Origin: Elmis aenea
Taxonomy: Eukaryota; Arthropoda; Insecta; Coleoptera; Elmidae
Direction of reading: 5' to 3'
DNA length: 64,000 nucleotides
Assembly: GCA_947652605.1 (NCBI GenBank)
Contig: OX393577.1
Location: forward strand, 21,827,466-21,891,465
Positions within the stretch are counted from its first letter, which is position 1; each line of letters opens with the position of its first letter. The translations under genes were made by a program, and so were the position numbers. This document shows, piece by piece, positions 1 to 11,944 of this stretch. Below the pieces are notes generated by a model. The model was not told where the DNA came from, ran no database searches, and saw nothing but the letters and a program-made list of their open reading frames with translations.

Positions 1-718
1 TTTCTTTTTATGTTAAATTGATTTTACCTAAAATATCTATTTTTTTTTAAGGGTTCGTTTGCTTCCAGTTTTGTTCATCTACATTTTGTATCAATTTGGC
101 TGGACCAAAATTAAAAACTAGAACTTTGCAATTGTTTTAAAATTGCTCGGTTTAAACTATCTATACACTTAATATAACTATGTGAAATATTTCTCTTTAA
201 TTGATGGAGCTTTTAAACACACAGTAAAACATATGTTAGAACGATATGCATAAACAGTAGTAAGTGCTGCACTAAAATCTGTTTCCATTTTAGCATCATC
301 GCCTAAGGCTCTTCTAAGATGCTTGTTTGTAACGGTAAACATTACAATTGTGACACTCGATATAAAAATCCACCGTGACATGTACTACATAGCGCTAATA
401 AACGCTAATAATATACAATTGCTGAATTGGAAGGATCGATAGTGCTTCGGTTATCAGCACAAACTTAAGGAGCGGCGCATATGTGGATGGCACCTCATTA
501 ATTAAAGATAGTTGATAAGCTAGCAAACTAATTGCGTACAACACTCAACACATGACGCTAACTGAATCTATTTAGTCATGCACTCAACTGTTCTAATCCT
601 AAACATTGTTATCAGGAAGAATGCTTTAAGATGGTATTTAATAAAGACTGACAAAGCATTTCGTGTTATCAGGAATTGCTGGTATAAAAGTTTAGGCACC
701 GCTAATAGTGCAAATATA
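1..718. other. AT-rich sequence, no gene seen
   Basis: I see no coding region with a recognisable product and no clear repeat structure here. Short open frames occur on both strands but look like chance. Confidence 0.5.
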
Positions 719-975
719 TCTTCTTCGCTCCTTCTTAATTGTGTCATCTTGTACCTTTCGGTGTAGATTATGCTAGATTATGTTTATCCATTCCTTTCTA
801 TCATTGATTAACTGTGGCACATCTGTCCAGCCGACTCCTTTTTCTTTTAGTCTGTCTCACTTAGTTTTCCCATTTTGTTCCTGGTCTGCCTCTATTTCCC
901 TATCCCTTAAACTTTGTTTTCCATACCATTTTTGCTTACCTGATTACTGGCGTCCGTAGTAGATGTCCCAGCTAT
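719..975 (-). pseudogene. LINE-derived 3' fragment (copy 1 of 3)
   Basis: This stretch shares long runs with 42130-42425 and 51460-51815, all three in the same orientation. Read on the minus strand, each has a block like DRCATVNDRKEW followed by a region ending in short TTC-rich (GAA on the sense strand) sequence. The third copy also carries a block resembling the segment after the RT catalytic site of non-LTR retrotransposons, so I infer that all three are remnants of one LINE family. Stops and frameshifts break every frame. The end at about 719 is the likely 3' end because all copies become TTC-rich there. The clade is not assigned. Confidence 0.5.
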
Positions 976-1380
976 CTTAATTGTTTCTTCTTGTTCTTGT
1001 TCTTCTTGTTCTCGTTCTTCTCGTTTATCTCGTTATTCTCGTTATTCTCGTTATTCTCGTTCTTCTCGTTCGTCTCGTTGTTCTCGTTGTTCTCGTTGTT
1101 CTCGTTGTTCTCGTTGTTCTCGTTGTTCTCGTTGTTCTCGTTGTTCTCGTTGTTCTCGTTGTTTTCGTTCTTCTCGTTCTTCTCGTTCTGCTCGTTCTTC
1201 TCGTTCTTCTCGTTCTTCTCGTTCTTCTCGTTCTTCTCGTTCTTCTCGTTCTTCTCGTTCTTCTCGTTCTTCTCGTTCTTCTCGTTCTTCTCGTTCTTCT
1301 CGTTCTTCTCGTTCTTTATGTTCTTCTTCTTCTTCTTCTTCTTCTTCTTCTTCTTCTTCTTCTTCTTCTTCTTCATTTTT
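976..1380. repeat. Compound microsatellite (TTCTCG)n / (TTC)n
   Basis: About 330 bases of a hexamer array, TTCTCG or TTGTTCTCG-type variants such as TTCTCGTTGTTC, run into a pure TTC array at about 1318-1374. Because the period is a multiple of three, several frames on both strands stay open. The apparent low-complexity proteins (Asn-Glu-Lys or Leu-Val-rich) are artefacts of this and not genes. Variant hexamers are clustered (a TTGTTC block at about 1075-1160, a TTCTTC block at about 1195-1310), which suggests local expansion of variant units. Confidence 0.95.
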
Positions 1381-2813
1381 CCCTTGTCTTCCACTCCTAG
1401 TTTTTTTTTTGATTTTGTCATTGCTAATATTACTAATATGTCTACATTTTAATGAACTTTATTTATAGAATTCGACAATTAATTTTAAACATGTTACTTT
1501 AACAAAACCAGTATTGACAGAGAGGAGCCACGTCTACAATTACTTAATAACTGTTGTATTTTAATTTAAAAAAAATTATTATTTAATCATAATATACATA
1601 GTAATTAAGTACCAACTGTGTAAAAATTACATCAAAAATATGTTAGCTTTTAATTATTTTTTTTGTTTAGTTACTACGTTATTCGCATAATCCACAAAAA
1701 CTTTCCTCGACAGTTCTATCATATTTGCATGAACAGTGAACAGGACGGCACCTTTACTGCAAAAACATCTCTTGATAACAAAACACATTGCACGAAGTAC
1801 CTCTACTTCGAATTGACCTTATCTTCCTATTGTTTGTCTGCACAACTGCATGTAATTTGTCTGAAAAATAATCCTCCACGCAAGATTAATCTTACGGTCA
1901 TGTAGTTGCTAATAAAATTTATAGTATAGTTAAAACCTTTACTGTGATATCTTGTTTGAATTTGATAGGCTGCAATAACGAACAGCTAATATAAAGTTAA
2001 TGAGATGGTTTAACCAGGGTCTCGGTAACTATTGGCAATAAATTTGAATTTTTTAATAGGAAAGGTTAATGATCTATAATTTTTTATCTAACATAATGGT
2101 CTTGCTGCTATACCACAACCAACAAACACATCATAAGTAAATAAATTTTTTGACGAAATGTGTGACCACTTAAAGACCCTTTTTTGTTGCCAATTTATTT
2201 TAAAAACTCAAGTAGCTTGTTTGTGCGATTTTTTAAATGGAAATTCTGTCGAATTCCTTACTATTTATGACGAAAACGTTTTAATATTAATGATTTCGCA
2301 ACGCAACTATTAAACCTATTTAAGAGGTAGCAGTTATGGTAGTCTCACTGTTTATTATTCAAAACCGCAAGTTACACGAAATTAAGTCCAGCTTAAAACA
2401 AACATAAACTACTAGATGCTCTATGGTCCCTACATCCAGCCACCGGCATTCTTTGGCAACTGTTTACATTTCCACAAAACATTTACCAAAATTTATGCTG
2501 ATTTATTTGCGCTATAAAATAATAATTTACGTTTTATTATTGGGTACACAGTATGAGCAATGTTCGATCATTAATAGTTTTTATGTCGAGATAAATAAAC
2601 TAATCATAGGCAATATCTGAGAATTCCTGTGGGTAGTTGAAGGTATTTATTAATTGCCTTTTACGGTAGCTTTAAAATTATGTGTGGACTTATGAAGTTG
2701 CGAAGTCACACAGAAGTTATTAATCACTCCATATAATTTGTGGGTCTGAAGGGTTGAAATGATGCTTTGCAGAAGATGGAAATATATTGAATCAAAAGCA
2801 AATAAGAAGAGGA
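1381..2813. other. No gene seen
   Basis: AT-rich sequence with only short open frames. I recognise no protein family, RNA gene or element end in it. Confidence 0.45.
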
Positions 2814-2815
2814 TA

Positions 2816-3385
2816 TAGGGCAGTTTCCATAAGGTTGTCACCATTTTTGGGGAACAGTTATAGATTTTTTACGCCCCCTAAAATGATAACATTCATTTGT
2901 TTCAATGTTGTTTTAATTCATGGCACTCTTTACCTTCATGGGTACTTTTTGATGAATTTTAATTGTTTTAGCCTAATTATCAAAATAAATACATTAAACT
3001 ATATATTATTTAAAAAAAAGCCTATTCATGAGGACATAGCCAACAATGGTTTCCATTTTAAAACAATGTAAGTTTTTAGTTTATTTAAGAATTTAAAGAA
3101 TATTGAAACAAATGAATGTTTTCCTTTTACAGTGCGTGAAAAAATTTATAATTTTTTTCCAAAAAATATTTTTGTACTATTTAGTACAACCGAGTTTATA
3201 ACGGTTTTCAAAAAAGTTCATTATGATTTTTGTTTACTATCTAACGTGCCATGGAACTTTTTTTAAAACAAATAAGCATCACTAAATAGATCTCAGAAAG
3301 GGGAACAATTTGTCTAATTTAAACTTCTTTGTAGCGTTACCGTTTACGCGATCCCAATAGTGGCCATTCTATGTGGACCACCCTG
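2816..3385. mobile_element. Short TA-flanked inverted-repeat element (MITE)
   Basis: The left end reads TATAGGGCAGTTTCCATA and the reverse complement of the right end reads TACAGGGTGGTCCACATA. The two ends align over about 35 bases with mismatches, and each abuts TA. Internal inverted segments support a folded structure: AACATTCATTTGTTTCAAT at 2889-2907 pairs perfectly with 3102-3120, and CATGGCAC at about 2930 pairs near 3246. There is no transposase. A TA target duplication and CAGGGTG-type ends suggest a non-autonomous Tc1/mariner-superfamily element, but that placement is inferred from the TA alone. Confidence 0.55.
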
Positions 3386-3402
3386 TATATGAGTGTACTG
3401 TA

Positions 3403-3613
3403 CAGGGTGGTCCAAATTCGACGGGATTGCATCTCGCTTAATAGACAAGATAGAAAAACGGTTAAATTACCAAAAATGGGCAGGTGGTTATTTGCCTTCG
3501 CTTCGTCTCGGCAAATAATATCCAAATTCGTGATAAAAAGTCGAACTTTACCGCCTTGGTACATAAATAACTATTGTTTATTGTTTTATGCTTATTTAGA
3601 CCACTATTAATAT
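3403..3613. mobile_element. Second CAGGGTGG-ended element fragment
   Basis: A new TACAGGGTGGTCC end starts 15 bases after the end of the previous element and faces it, so the two ends form an inverted pair across a short AT spacer. The right end is not recognisable, and the hAT MITE at 3622 may have interrupted it. No coding content is recognised. Confidence 0.4.
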
Positions 3614-3621
3614 ACTACAGG

Positions 3622-4015
3622 CAGAACCGGTCATAGGGTTTGCGGGGCTGTGTGCGAAAATGAATGCGGGGCAAAAAAAAAAAAAACTGTCGGCGCATCG
3701 CCGGCGGCTCCCCCGGCGAACGACTGTGCATACCATCCTTAGATTTTTTTATTGGCACACATCATTGACACTTTGAAGAAAGAAAAAAAAACTACTGACT
3801 ACTTTACTATCTAACCAGCGAATGCCTAAAATCTATGTATTTAGTTTATTTGTACCTATAAAGTAACTTTTTATAACACTAGAAGGGCGGGGTTGTCGAA
3901 CTAGCGTATTATGAAAACGACTGATAAACAGCTGACAAGGCCCGACTAGCGGGGCCGGTCTATCCGCGGGGCCGTGTGCGGTGCACACCCTGCCCTCCCC
4001 CTAGGGCCGGCCCTG
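3622..4015. mobile_element. hAT MITE, GC-rich ends, 8-bp TSD
   Basis: The ends are CAGAACCGGTC on the left and, as reverse complement of the right, CAGGGCCGGCC. The 8-bp direct repeat ACTACAGG flanks it exactly at 3614-3621 and 4016-4023. Eight-base duplications with CA-starting inverted ends are characteristic of hAT transposons. It is 394 bp with no transposase, hence non-autonomous. The ends are much more GC-rich (GCGGGGC, CCGGCGGC) than the surroundings. Confidence 0.85.
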
Positions 4016-4023
4016 ACTACAGG

Positions 4024-5666
4024 TGACCTGAAAAAATTTGGTGTCCGCCATTATTGAGAAGATGTTAAGTATCATGCTAGATCTATTCCAATTCGAACCT
4101 AAAGTCTTCAAGCAAAGGTAATGTAATGTTGACAAATTGAATGTAATAATTTACTACATGATATACGCAGTAAAAAGCACAGTGTCCATTTTAACACCAA
4201 AATAACACCGAATTTAGACTAAGTATACAGGTACATTAAAAATGGTGTTACATTGTCTAAACAAATTCGCCCTAAAACGCTTTAAATTTTAATACCTTTC
4301 GAATAGATATTTTGACTAATATTTAGTCAATTTTAACTAATTGCCGTAGAAAAGTTACCTTGGAATAAGGGAATCTATTAAAATAATAATAATTTTTATT
4401 TAAAACCTAGACAAATTGCTTAAGTTAGGTACTAAACAAGATTTTTTAAAATTCATATTGAATTGACTAATGATCAGTGATAAATCATATATTGTTTTTC
4501 TGTTGTTCCAAGCGATGTGACGTTTTGGTATGTACTTCCTCGATCAATTCCCAATATTTTTTTATATCAGCAGGTAAATAAATAATGTATGAAATTCATT
4601 CACGTTAAACTTTACATTTTAATTCGCGATGATGGATAGTCTACCGGATAAAATTAAAAGTTGCCCAAGTTGATTGCCCCTATGTCAATTTTATTTGATT
4701 TATACAACGTATTCGATTATATATTACCATGTTCATACATTAGTTAATTTCTTGGTATATTTTTAATGTTTATTTAACTGATAACATCTAATTAAGAGCC
4801 TATAAAGAATGCAACCATAAATCAAGACGTGTAATTGCAATATTAGAATATCTGCATAACTTAGGAAGGGAATACAAAATGTACAGCTCAATCTCCTCAA
4901 CCGATGTTACCATTTACCCCGGTTCCGGTGAGTGACCTCTGCATTCAGCCCAACTTCTGAACCTTTTGGTTTTTTTGCGAATGTAATTTAATTCAATAAT
5001 AGGTTACAGCCAAAGTTGATAAATGTGATTTTATGGTTAGGTAGCAGGGGTCTCGCTATGACAACCATATATATGAGGATGTATTTTGTCACGTTGGCGA
5101 TTGAAACTATATTTAGGTGGATATGAAGACTACCAAAATTGTAGGGTAAAAATTACTAGACGGTTTCGTTACAGGTTTATTATTTTATCCACTGGGCAGA
5201 TTAAACGGAAATTAAAAAGGTATTTTTAAATGCGTGATATTTGTTAGCTGTGTTGATATTTCCTGACATCGAAAAATATGTGAAACATTCCTTATGTAAA
5301 CGCCAATACATCAAACTAATTTATTACTGTATTCAATAATATATTAATATATAAGCTTAACCAAAAGTTACTCAAAGTTTACTTTAAGGAAGTCTTGTCT
5401 AAACGTAAGACCAGTCTCAAAATTTTGTCTCTTCGTTAATTGCAAGCTTGTTTTGGTCTTTTATTCTAAGTGAAGTATTTTCAATACATATGTGATTTTT
5501 GATTAAACTAAACTGAATTACATTATTATAATTTATATCAACCATGTGTGTAAAATTGTCGTGTGTATTGATGTTTTTCCCAAGCCAATGGTAATAATTT
5601 GAAATTATAATTAATACAAGTTTTTTCTGAAATAAAAATTCCCTACTTAACTATTTGTAGTTGTAT
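4024..5666. other. No gene seen
   Basis: AT-rich sequence with no open frame of note and no element ends that I recognise. It runs up to the TTAA target site of the piggyBac-like element. Confidence 0.45.
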
Positions 5667-5670
5667 TTAA

Positions 5671-7294
5671 CCCTTTTGGTACAAATTTTATTATTTTTTA
5701 ATTAAAAACCGTTATAAGAAGTTTTGCAATATACAGGGTGTTTCACTTTTCCATGGGAAACTATTGCTATATCCGTAAATAATGAAAATACAAGGTTGGT
5801 TTAATTGGACAAAAGTTTGCTATTTAGGAGTGTATTTTTAAAAAGATCTTGTTTTGTTTAAAAATTATAAATTAAAATGCAACATCTTAATATAAAAATT
5901 TGTTGCCATGGAAAAAAAACAATAATCGATTTGAATTGTTTTTTTTCTCGAGCGATATTAAATCAAATGTAATGCGAAATTAAAATAATCGTACTAATAG
6001 TCATAATATGAATATATTGTATACCTCTTACTAAGACCTTAGCAAAAAAATATTTACGTAATTTACAATATTTTCAGTTAACACAATTATTATAATAGAC
6101 GAGCAAGGTTCGAAATAAAACAATTGAAGTCGGTTATTGTTTTTTTTTTCCATAACAACCTTGCATTATTTTGCAGTTTTTTTGGGTTATTTCGCTTATT
6201 TTTAAAAATAGTCATAAAATATTATATCATTGTAAAGAGAAAAAAATAATCTTTAAATCTAAGTCATCACCTGCTACGACTGCCGTTTAAAAAAAGTTGT
6301 TTTGTCAAATATCTCGCACGGTAATTTATAAATGAAAATCTGACTATCGCCATCTTATAGCAAACAAAATTTACAAAACATTTTTCTTGTGGCGTTTTTG
6401 TGTATTCGCAACAATACCCGAGATATTTAAGTTTATAAATTTTGATCGATTTAGGTTTTTTCGGTATATCACGCAAGTCATGGAATTTCTAAACAAAATA
6501 AGATCTTGTTTAAAATACACTTCTAAATAGCAAGCTTTTGTCCCATTTAACCAACCTTGTATTTTCATTATTTACAGAGATAGCAATAGTGTTCCATGAA
6601 ACAGTAAAACACCCTCTTATCACATAATTATCCTTTAACTTCATTTTCGAATTTTTTCCTCTACCTATTTTTCAAAAAAATGCCTGGGACGTATATATCT
6701 CACTAGGTTTTATCGTAGGACACATATGTCCCAATAGTAGTAAGAATAAAAACATTTATTGAAAACAAAGATGTGTTTACAATTTCATCAATGCCAGTTG
6801 GTAATTTATTTTCAAATACGACATGGTCTTTTCAGGAATGAAATTTGGCTGTCTGTTGTGGCATATGGATCTTTGGGTTCCTATTCAATGTCGGACAAAT
6901 GTTCAGCAAAATGCTGCAATGGTGATATCGACAAGGAATTTTTTTTTTGTCCAAGTAAATTGCAAAATTACATTACCGAGCAACACTACAGGGACAATTT
7001 ATATAAATAAAATAATATAATAGCGTTTATACACTAAATACATTTTATTTATCAATAATCTAACGTATCTGCTCATATTTACAACTTATTTCACAAAAAC
7101 AATACACAAAACCATACAAGACGCGACTGAAGTTAGGCTAAGTTACGTTAAAACTGTAGTCAGCTGATGAACTGCAATTGCACCGGCTTAGAATATTACT
7201 GGGACATTTTTAAAGGAATTTTAATGACTTTAATACCTAATAGTATTTTTTAAACACATTGTGGGGCACATGTGTCCTGTCAGTATCGAAAGGG
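5671..7294 (-). mobile_element. Non-autonomous piggyBac-like element, copy A
   Basis: The element starts CCCTTTTGGTACAAA and ends TATCGAAAGGG, and TTAA sits on both sides (5667-5670 and 7295-7298), the piggyBac target duplication. Its ends and subterminal regions match copy B (42516-43216) in opposite orientation. Subterminal palindromes of the form GGGACATATGTGTCC are present near 6690-6735. The middle third differs from copy B and has no transposase that I recognise, so the two are different internally deleted derivatives. A foldback element interrupts it at 5734-6617. Without that insert it is about 740 bp. Confidence 0.85.
5734..6617. mobile_element. TA-type foldback element nested in piggyBac copy A
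   Basis: Ends are CAGGGTGTTTCACTTTTCC and, from the right as reverse complement, AGAGGGTGTTTTACTG. TA is duplicated at 5732-5733 and 6618-6619. The arms match over more than 150 bases on each side, including the segment with GATCTTGTTT and the AACCAACCTTGTATTTTC / GAAAATACAAGGTTGGTT pair. Copy B of the piggyBac family has the uninterrupted sequence GCAATATATATCGCAT at this point, giving an empty site. There is no transposase. Arm sequence (CCATGGGAAAC and a Tn-rich ACAAAAGT segment) resembles the arms of 44237-47361, so both belong to a related family. Confidence 0.85.
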
Positions 7295-7298
7295 TTAA

Positions 7299-9220
7299 GA
7301 CTATCTTGCACTTTAAACAGTTTAAACCTTATTAGATTTATCATGAGACTAATACTATTTTACTACTAATAAATAAAATTATTGTGGTGATATTAATATT
7401 CAAATATGTTAGGAACACAACTTAGTGTAACGTTGGTTGTACATAGGAGAAGAATTTTGGTCGGAATATTTTGAAGACTAATATTCATTGATGATTAGGT
7501 ATTGTGCGGAAAATATATACCCGTCACTTTTCAATAATTTTTTAAAGTTTTATTCGGTGGAAAAAATTAGAAACTCTTCAAGATTTCAATAAAATTGTAG
7601 CATAAGATTGAATTGTGTATCATGGCTAGGTTAAGATGGGACCACCTACTTTGTGGTATGTGTAACAAATTTCAGACCGTTAAAAAAAAGCAATAATAAT
7701 TATAGAATCAATTAGTTATATAAACCAGTCAATAAATATTAATACCATATAATTAGCTAATAGGTAGAAGTTGTTGTATATCTTTTATTGACTTTTTGTT
7801 GAGACCAACAATAACATCAGACGATAGACGAGTAAAAAAGGGGTAATGTAGAAACAAAGATATCCTCAATAAAACGCAGTAGCAACAGACTCATTTCTAA
7901 GCATAAATTAGCACAATAATTATATTCATTAATTAAACTTGGTGTGTAATATTTTAAATTTACAATAAATACACGATTTTTTTGAAGTAGAAAACCACAA
8001 ATGAATAATATAAATACTGCCTGGAAATCGTTATACAATTTCTTCAAGTTTCTTAGTTATTTTATTTTAAAGTAAAACTTTGAAGTAGTCAATAAAGATT
8101 GAGGAATTTACCTAAACTTTATTGCTTTAATAAAAATTCTTCTGGGAATGAGATAAACAACGTCGTAACTAACAAAATTAAGGAATTAAAGATGGTCATT
8201 GAGTGCTATATCAAAAAGCACTTCGAAAAGATATGAGCGTTGGTGCGTTTAACTTACTGCTTCAAGTTTTGACTTGCACCAAACGAAATATGTTATTGAA
8301 AATGTGCAGTAAACCATTGAGAATGCATTTTTAAGTATTCTCCTTACTAAATCGCAATTTTATTCATGACTTACGTATTTATAAGTGTTTCTTGTTGAAC
8401 CATAAATCGCCGTTTATTTCATTAATTATTCAATATGCTACATATTTGTCGTGCGCGCAAACTTTACCAGGTAAGTATCATAATAAAGCACATATATCAC
8501 ATAACCTTACAGCCACCCACGATGTAATATGCTATACGTTAATGATATTGTAATACAAGACAACAATCTCCTGATGCAACTGGTTAATAATAAACAGGCA
8601 TTAGGAATTCAGAAGTAATAAATAAACATTAATGGAATGTTTATATTCCTCGCGATAAATTGACAAGTTCTAAAAGATAATGCGATTTTCTAAAGACAAT
8701 AAAAGCGATGCTGCACTGTCGTAATCCACCGGTGGAAGTCCAGATAACATTCAGCTTAATAAGCTTGGGTTAAATGTCAAATTACTTGCAATAGCCCATT
8801 ACGTGTATTTATTACTTACTGCATGATATCGACTTAATCTTTAGAGAACCACTTGGGTCACGGCTTATTGAGTCATCAATTTCGACAGGGAAATCGATTA
8901 TATTTCCTGTGTATTCTATGCAGAGATTGCATTTCACTTATTTGTTTTGCTAGGCAAGTGTTACGATTCTTTATTTGGTTAAAAATTTCATCGAAAGTAG
9001 TCAAACGTTACTTCGATAATGCTGATAAATTACATAGAGCAACGGAAATTAAATCGTATTAAAATGCACAAGAGTTGTAATTACGTTTCTGATAACTTAG
9101 GTAAAGTGTTGTGAAAAGTAAGAATTAGCTGTTAGGAGAAACATTGCAGTCATGTTTTTCTTCACCATTGAAGCACACGTTTGATATTAATAAATTCTTG
9201 TATTATTTAAGTGGAAAATA
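7299..9220. other. No gene seen
   Basis: AT-rich sequence without recognisable protein, RNA or element ends. It ends at the 8-bp target site TACTGTAC of the next element. Confidence 0.45.
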
Positions 9221-9967
9221 TACTGTACGGGTTGCGGAAAATTGCTCGAAAACAATTGCTCAAAAAATGGTTTCCCGAATGGAAAGTTCCTCGAAAGCTT
9301 AGTAGCTCGAATAACAATATTTTGAAAAAAAAATTGCGCGAAATAATGAAATAACTTACTTAAACTGAACATAAGATAACAACAAAAAAGTCAGAATCAG
9401 CTGTTATGTAGTATGAACTATTTTCAAATATTTATAGTGTTTATCTCAACAACAAATTAAAAAACATTCGTAACGTGTACCACATGAGTTTTAAAAAGTT
9501 TTACACTTTGTTTTTTTTTTGTTTTCACAGCCTACTATGTTCATCTTAAAAAAAAAACAAACTAAAAAACCTTTGTATATTGCGCATTATTGAAAATAAC
9601 TATATCAACCCTTATATATTTAAAATTAGAACAACATAAGGAATTTAAATAAGTCATCGTCAACTACAGCTTCCGTTAAAAAAAAAGGTAAGTTTGTGTC
9701 TTAACTTTTTAAACAAATGTAAACAACTTTTTAAGTACATTTAATTATGAATTATTTATGCAGGGTGACTCATTACTGCGGGATCGGTCGATTGTGACTA
9801 AATGGTTTGAGATAGAAAATTGAATCAAGGGTAATTAAAACAGTTTTTTTTTCTTCCGAACACGATAAAAATATTTTCATATATACAGGGTGAGTTACTT
9901 CTCTGGAACTAATAGCAACTTTTATATTTCAAATACACCCCATTTTTTATTTAATACTAGCGATTCC

Positions 9968-9986
9968 GGAGCCCCTTCGGGGCTCC
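9968..9986. repeat. Perfect GC hairpin with TTCG-type loop (unit 1)
   Basis: GGAGCCC pairs with GGGCTCC around CTTCG, a perfect 7-8 bp stem in an AT-rich neighbourhood. An identical copy lies in unit 2 at 13411-13429. It resembles a compact RNA or cruciform hairpin. It is not followed by a T run, so there is no case for a terminator. Confidence 0.8.
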
Positions 9987-10007
9987 TTCACTGCTAGATC
10001 CCGGCTT

Positions 10008-10055
10008 GCGCGTAGAATTCTCTTTGCGCGTAAAATTCTTTTTGCGCAAAAAATT
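10008..10055. repeat. Three short repeats around TTTGCGCG
   Basis: Three consecutive units of about 17-18 bases share TTGCGCG(T)A-AATTCT: CTTGCGCGTAGAATTCT, CTTTGCGCGTAAAATTCT and TTTTTGCGCAAAAAATTAT. The same array is in unit 2 at 13451-13498. It could bind a protein, but nothing proves it. Confidence 0.6.
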
Positions 10056-10366
10056 ATCTTTCGTTTGGTGCAATTCCCATGTCCCTAATTGGCTCAGTTC
10101 CCGAGATATATCGATTATAACTAAGTCGGTGATAATCAATCGATTGGCTCAATTTTTATTTACAATACTCGCAATTGCTTTTCAAAATTGAGAAAATTGC
10201 GTCATACTACTCGCGCTTAGCCAGGCGGGTCACTTTTTTTTGGAGGCGATTAATAGATCGGTTTAAATTTTATTTACAACACTCGTTATTGCTTTTTAAA
10301 GTAGAATAAATATATTCGTAATACTCGCGCTCGGCGCTCGCTCCAAATGCTTCTCAAATTCTTTTG

Positions 10367-10722
10367 CCGAGGTCCGGAGCGTGCACATATTAAAATTCGA
10401 CCCTTTATACGATTTTACAAAAGAAATCGCGATTTTCGGACACACCTGAGTATTTTTCATAGATTTTTGAAAAAAGGCTTTCGACGTTCGTTAGTGTGTA
10501 GTGCGGGCGCGCGCGACGTAAATACGAACATTTTTGCACGTTTTAATTAATAACGTTTGCAAACGATTTTTTCCGAGGTCCTGAGCGTGCAAATATTAAA
10601 ATTCGATCCTTTATACGACCCGTCAAAGAAGTTCGCGATTTTTAGACGCCCCCGAGTATTTTTAATCGCTCTTTGAAAAAGGCTTTCGACGTTCGTTAGT
10701 ACGTAGTGCGTGCGCGCGCCTG
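10367..10722. repeat. Two CpG-rich direct repeats of about 150 bp, 206 bp apart
   Basis: The segments starting CCGAGGTCCGGAGCGTGCA at 10367 and CCGAGGTCCTGAGCGTGCA at 10573 run in parallel for about 150 bases, through CTTTCGACGTTCGTTAGT to a GCGCGCGC block. They recur in unit 2 at 13810 and 14016. CpG is abundant here and scarce in the flanks. No open frame is conserved between the two repeats, so it looks non-coding. Confidence 0.8.
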
Positions 10723-10924
10723 CGCTTTTTCTCGTTCGTGGTCTGAATTTAACTCGAAAGTGGGATTGTTTGGTACGTACTTGTCGGGAAGGGCGAGACT
10801 ATTCCGAATCGGTACGATACATGTGCGAAAAGGTCGAATCGGAGAAGGTTCGAGCGTTCAAAGGTCACGTCGAATTGTCAAATTGTCAAATTTTGACGAA
10901 ATTCTCGCTCCCGACGACCCGATT

Positions 10925-11113
10925 TAAATGTTGCGTTTAAGATTTTGGCACGTTTTCCTCAATATCTTTTTCGAACGATTTTTTTGGGAATTTTCATATA
11001 GCTTATCTTTTTCCCATTGTCCTATAGATTGTGTGTGCCAAATTTGGTCAGGATTGGATAAATGGTATAAGTATGCATAAAGGACATACATAGGTACATA
11101 CATACATACATAC
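10925..11113 (+). mobile_element. Possible LINE 3' tail with (ACAT)n end
   Basis: The sequence reads CCAAATTTGGTCAGGATTGG, then ATAAATGGTATAAGTATG, and ends in (ACAT)n repeats. This arrangement, a 'which lets the ligand sit over a query site' style phrase followed by a simple tail, is common at the 3' ends of RTE-like LINEs in insects, so I infer a LINE tail. There is no coding part. The (ACAT)n run was the target for the hAT insertion. The unit 2 copy is at about 14368-14556. Confidence 0.35.
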
Positions 11114-11944
11114 TAGGGATTCTGTCCCGGGACTGTCCCGGGACGAAAGTCCCGGGAATTCCCGGGACTTTCTTAGTCTCGAGTCCCGGGACATTTAGTT
11201 CGAGACTCGAGACGAGACTTAATGTTACAGAACACTGAAATTAAATGTTTCTACTTCTAATATTTTTTTTTATTTAATGCCAAAAAAAGTTTAGCAAAAA
11301 TATTTTTAGATATATTTTTATGTTTTAAAGTTTAAGGAAATTTGCTAAGTTTATTAGTAAAAATATATTTTACTTATGCCTGTTATGTTTTAAAGTGCAT
11401 GGAAAATTGTAAAGTTTTTTTAAATGGGTATTTATTTGGAAATATGTATATATTTTATTTACTATAGAATGAAGACTAAATTAAAAATAATAATACTACT
11501 ACTATTAATACTATACTTTATTCATGAAAAATGCTTTAAAAAAAATACCCGTGAATATGGTTTGATTTTTTAAAAAATTATCATTTGTTGTTTATGGATG
11601 TGTGACGTATAAGTTCTGTCAACTGTCACCACCGATTCACAATCACGATACGTTCAAAGAAGCAATTTTAAGTATGTAGCGGGTGCTTTCCGAAACTATG
11701 TCACTGTCAAGAAATAATTTATTTTTTACTGTGAAAATCGCCGTTGAATTTTCAGTATATGAATATTGCATCATATTTCTTGTAATTTATAAAATCTTCC
11801 GTCATTTTTGAGAGGATGTACCACCATTTTCCAGTACGTATATAACATTCGTAAAAGTCTCGAAGTCCCGGGAATTCCCGGGACTTTGATAAAAAAAGTC
11901 TCGAGTCCCGGGACTTCGAAAATTGTCGAGACTCAGAATCCCTA
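11114..11944. mobile_element. hAT element with CCCGGG-rich ends, copy 1
   Basis: Ends are TAGGGATTCTGTCCCGGGAC and GAGACTCAGAATCCCTA. The 8-bp target duplication ATACATAC flanks it exactly at 11106-11113 and 11945-11952. The first 100 bases hold a ladder of CCCGGG and GAGTCTCGA palindromes that recurs, weaker, at the right end. No transposase is present in its 831 bp. Unit 2 of the duplication has the empty site (ACATACATACATAC at about 14536-14556). A sister copy lies at 31052-31934. Confidence 0.93.

Noticed and set aside
972..1452. Long low-complexity open frames on both strands
   Set aside because: They are a by-product of an uninterrupted hexamer/trinucleotide microsatellite; no start context or domain supports a protein.
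9968..9986. Bacterial-type terminator or bacterial contamination
   Set aside because: The hairpin lacks a T tract, sits in a duplicated insect-like element with target duplications, and the surrounding sequence is eukaryotic repeat DNA.
9957..10940. Four short open frames present in both tandem units (for example 9957-10139 and 13400-13582)
   Set aside because: They are preserved only because the duplication is recent; no family is recognised, and the two internal 150-bp repeats do not conserve a common frame.
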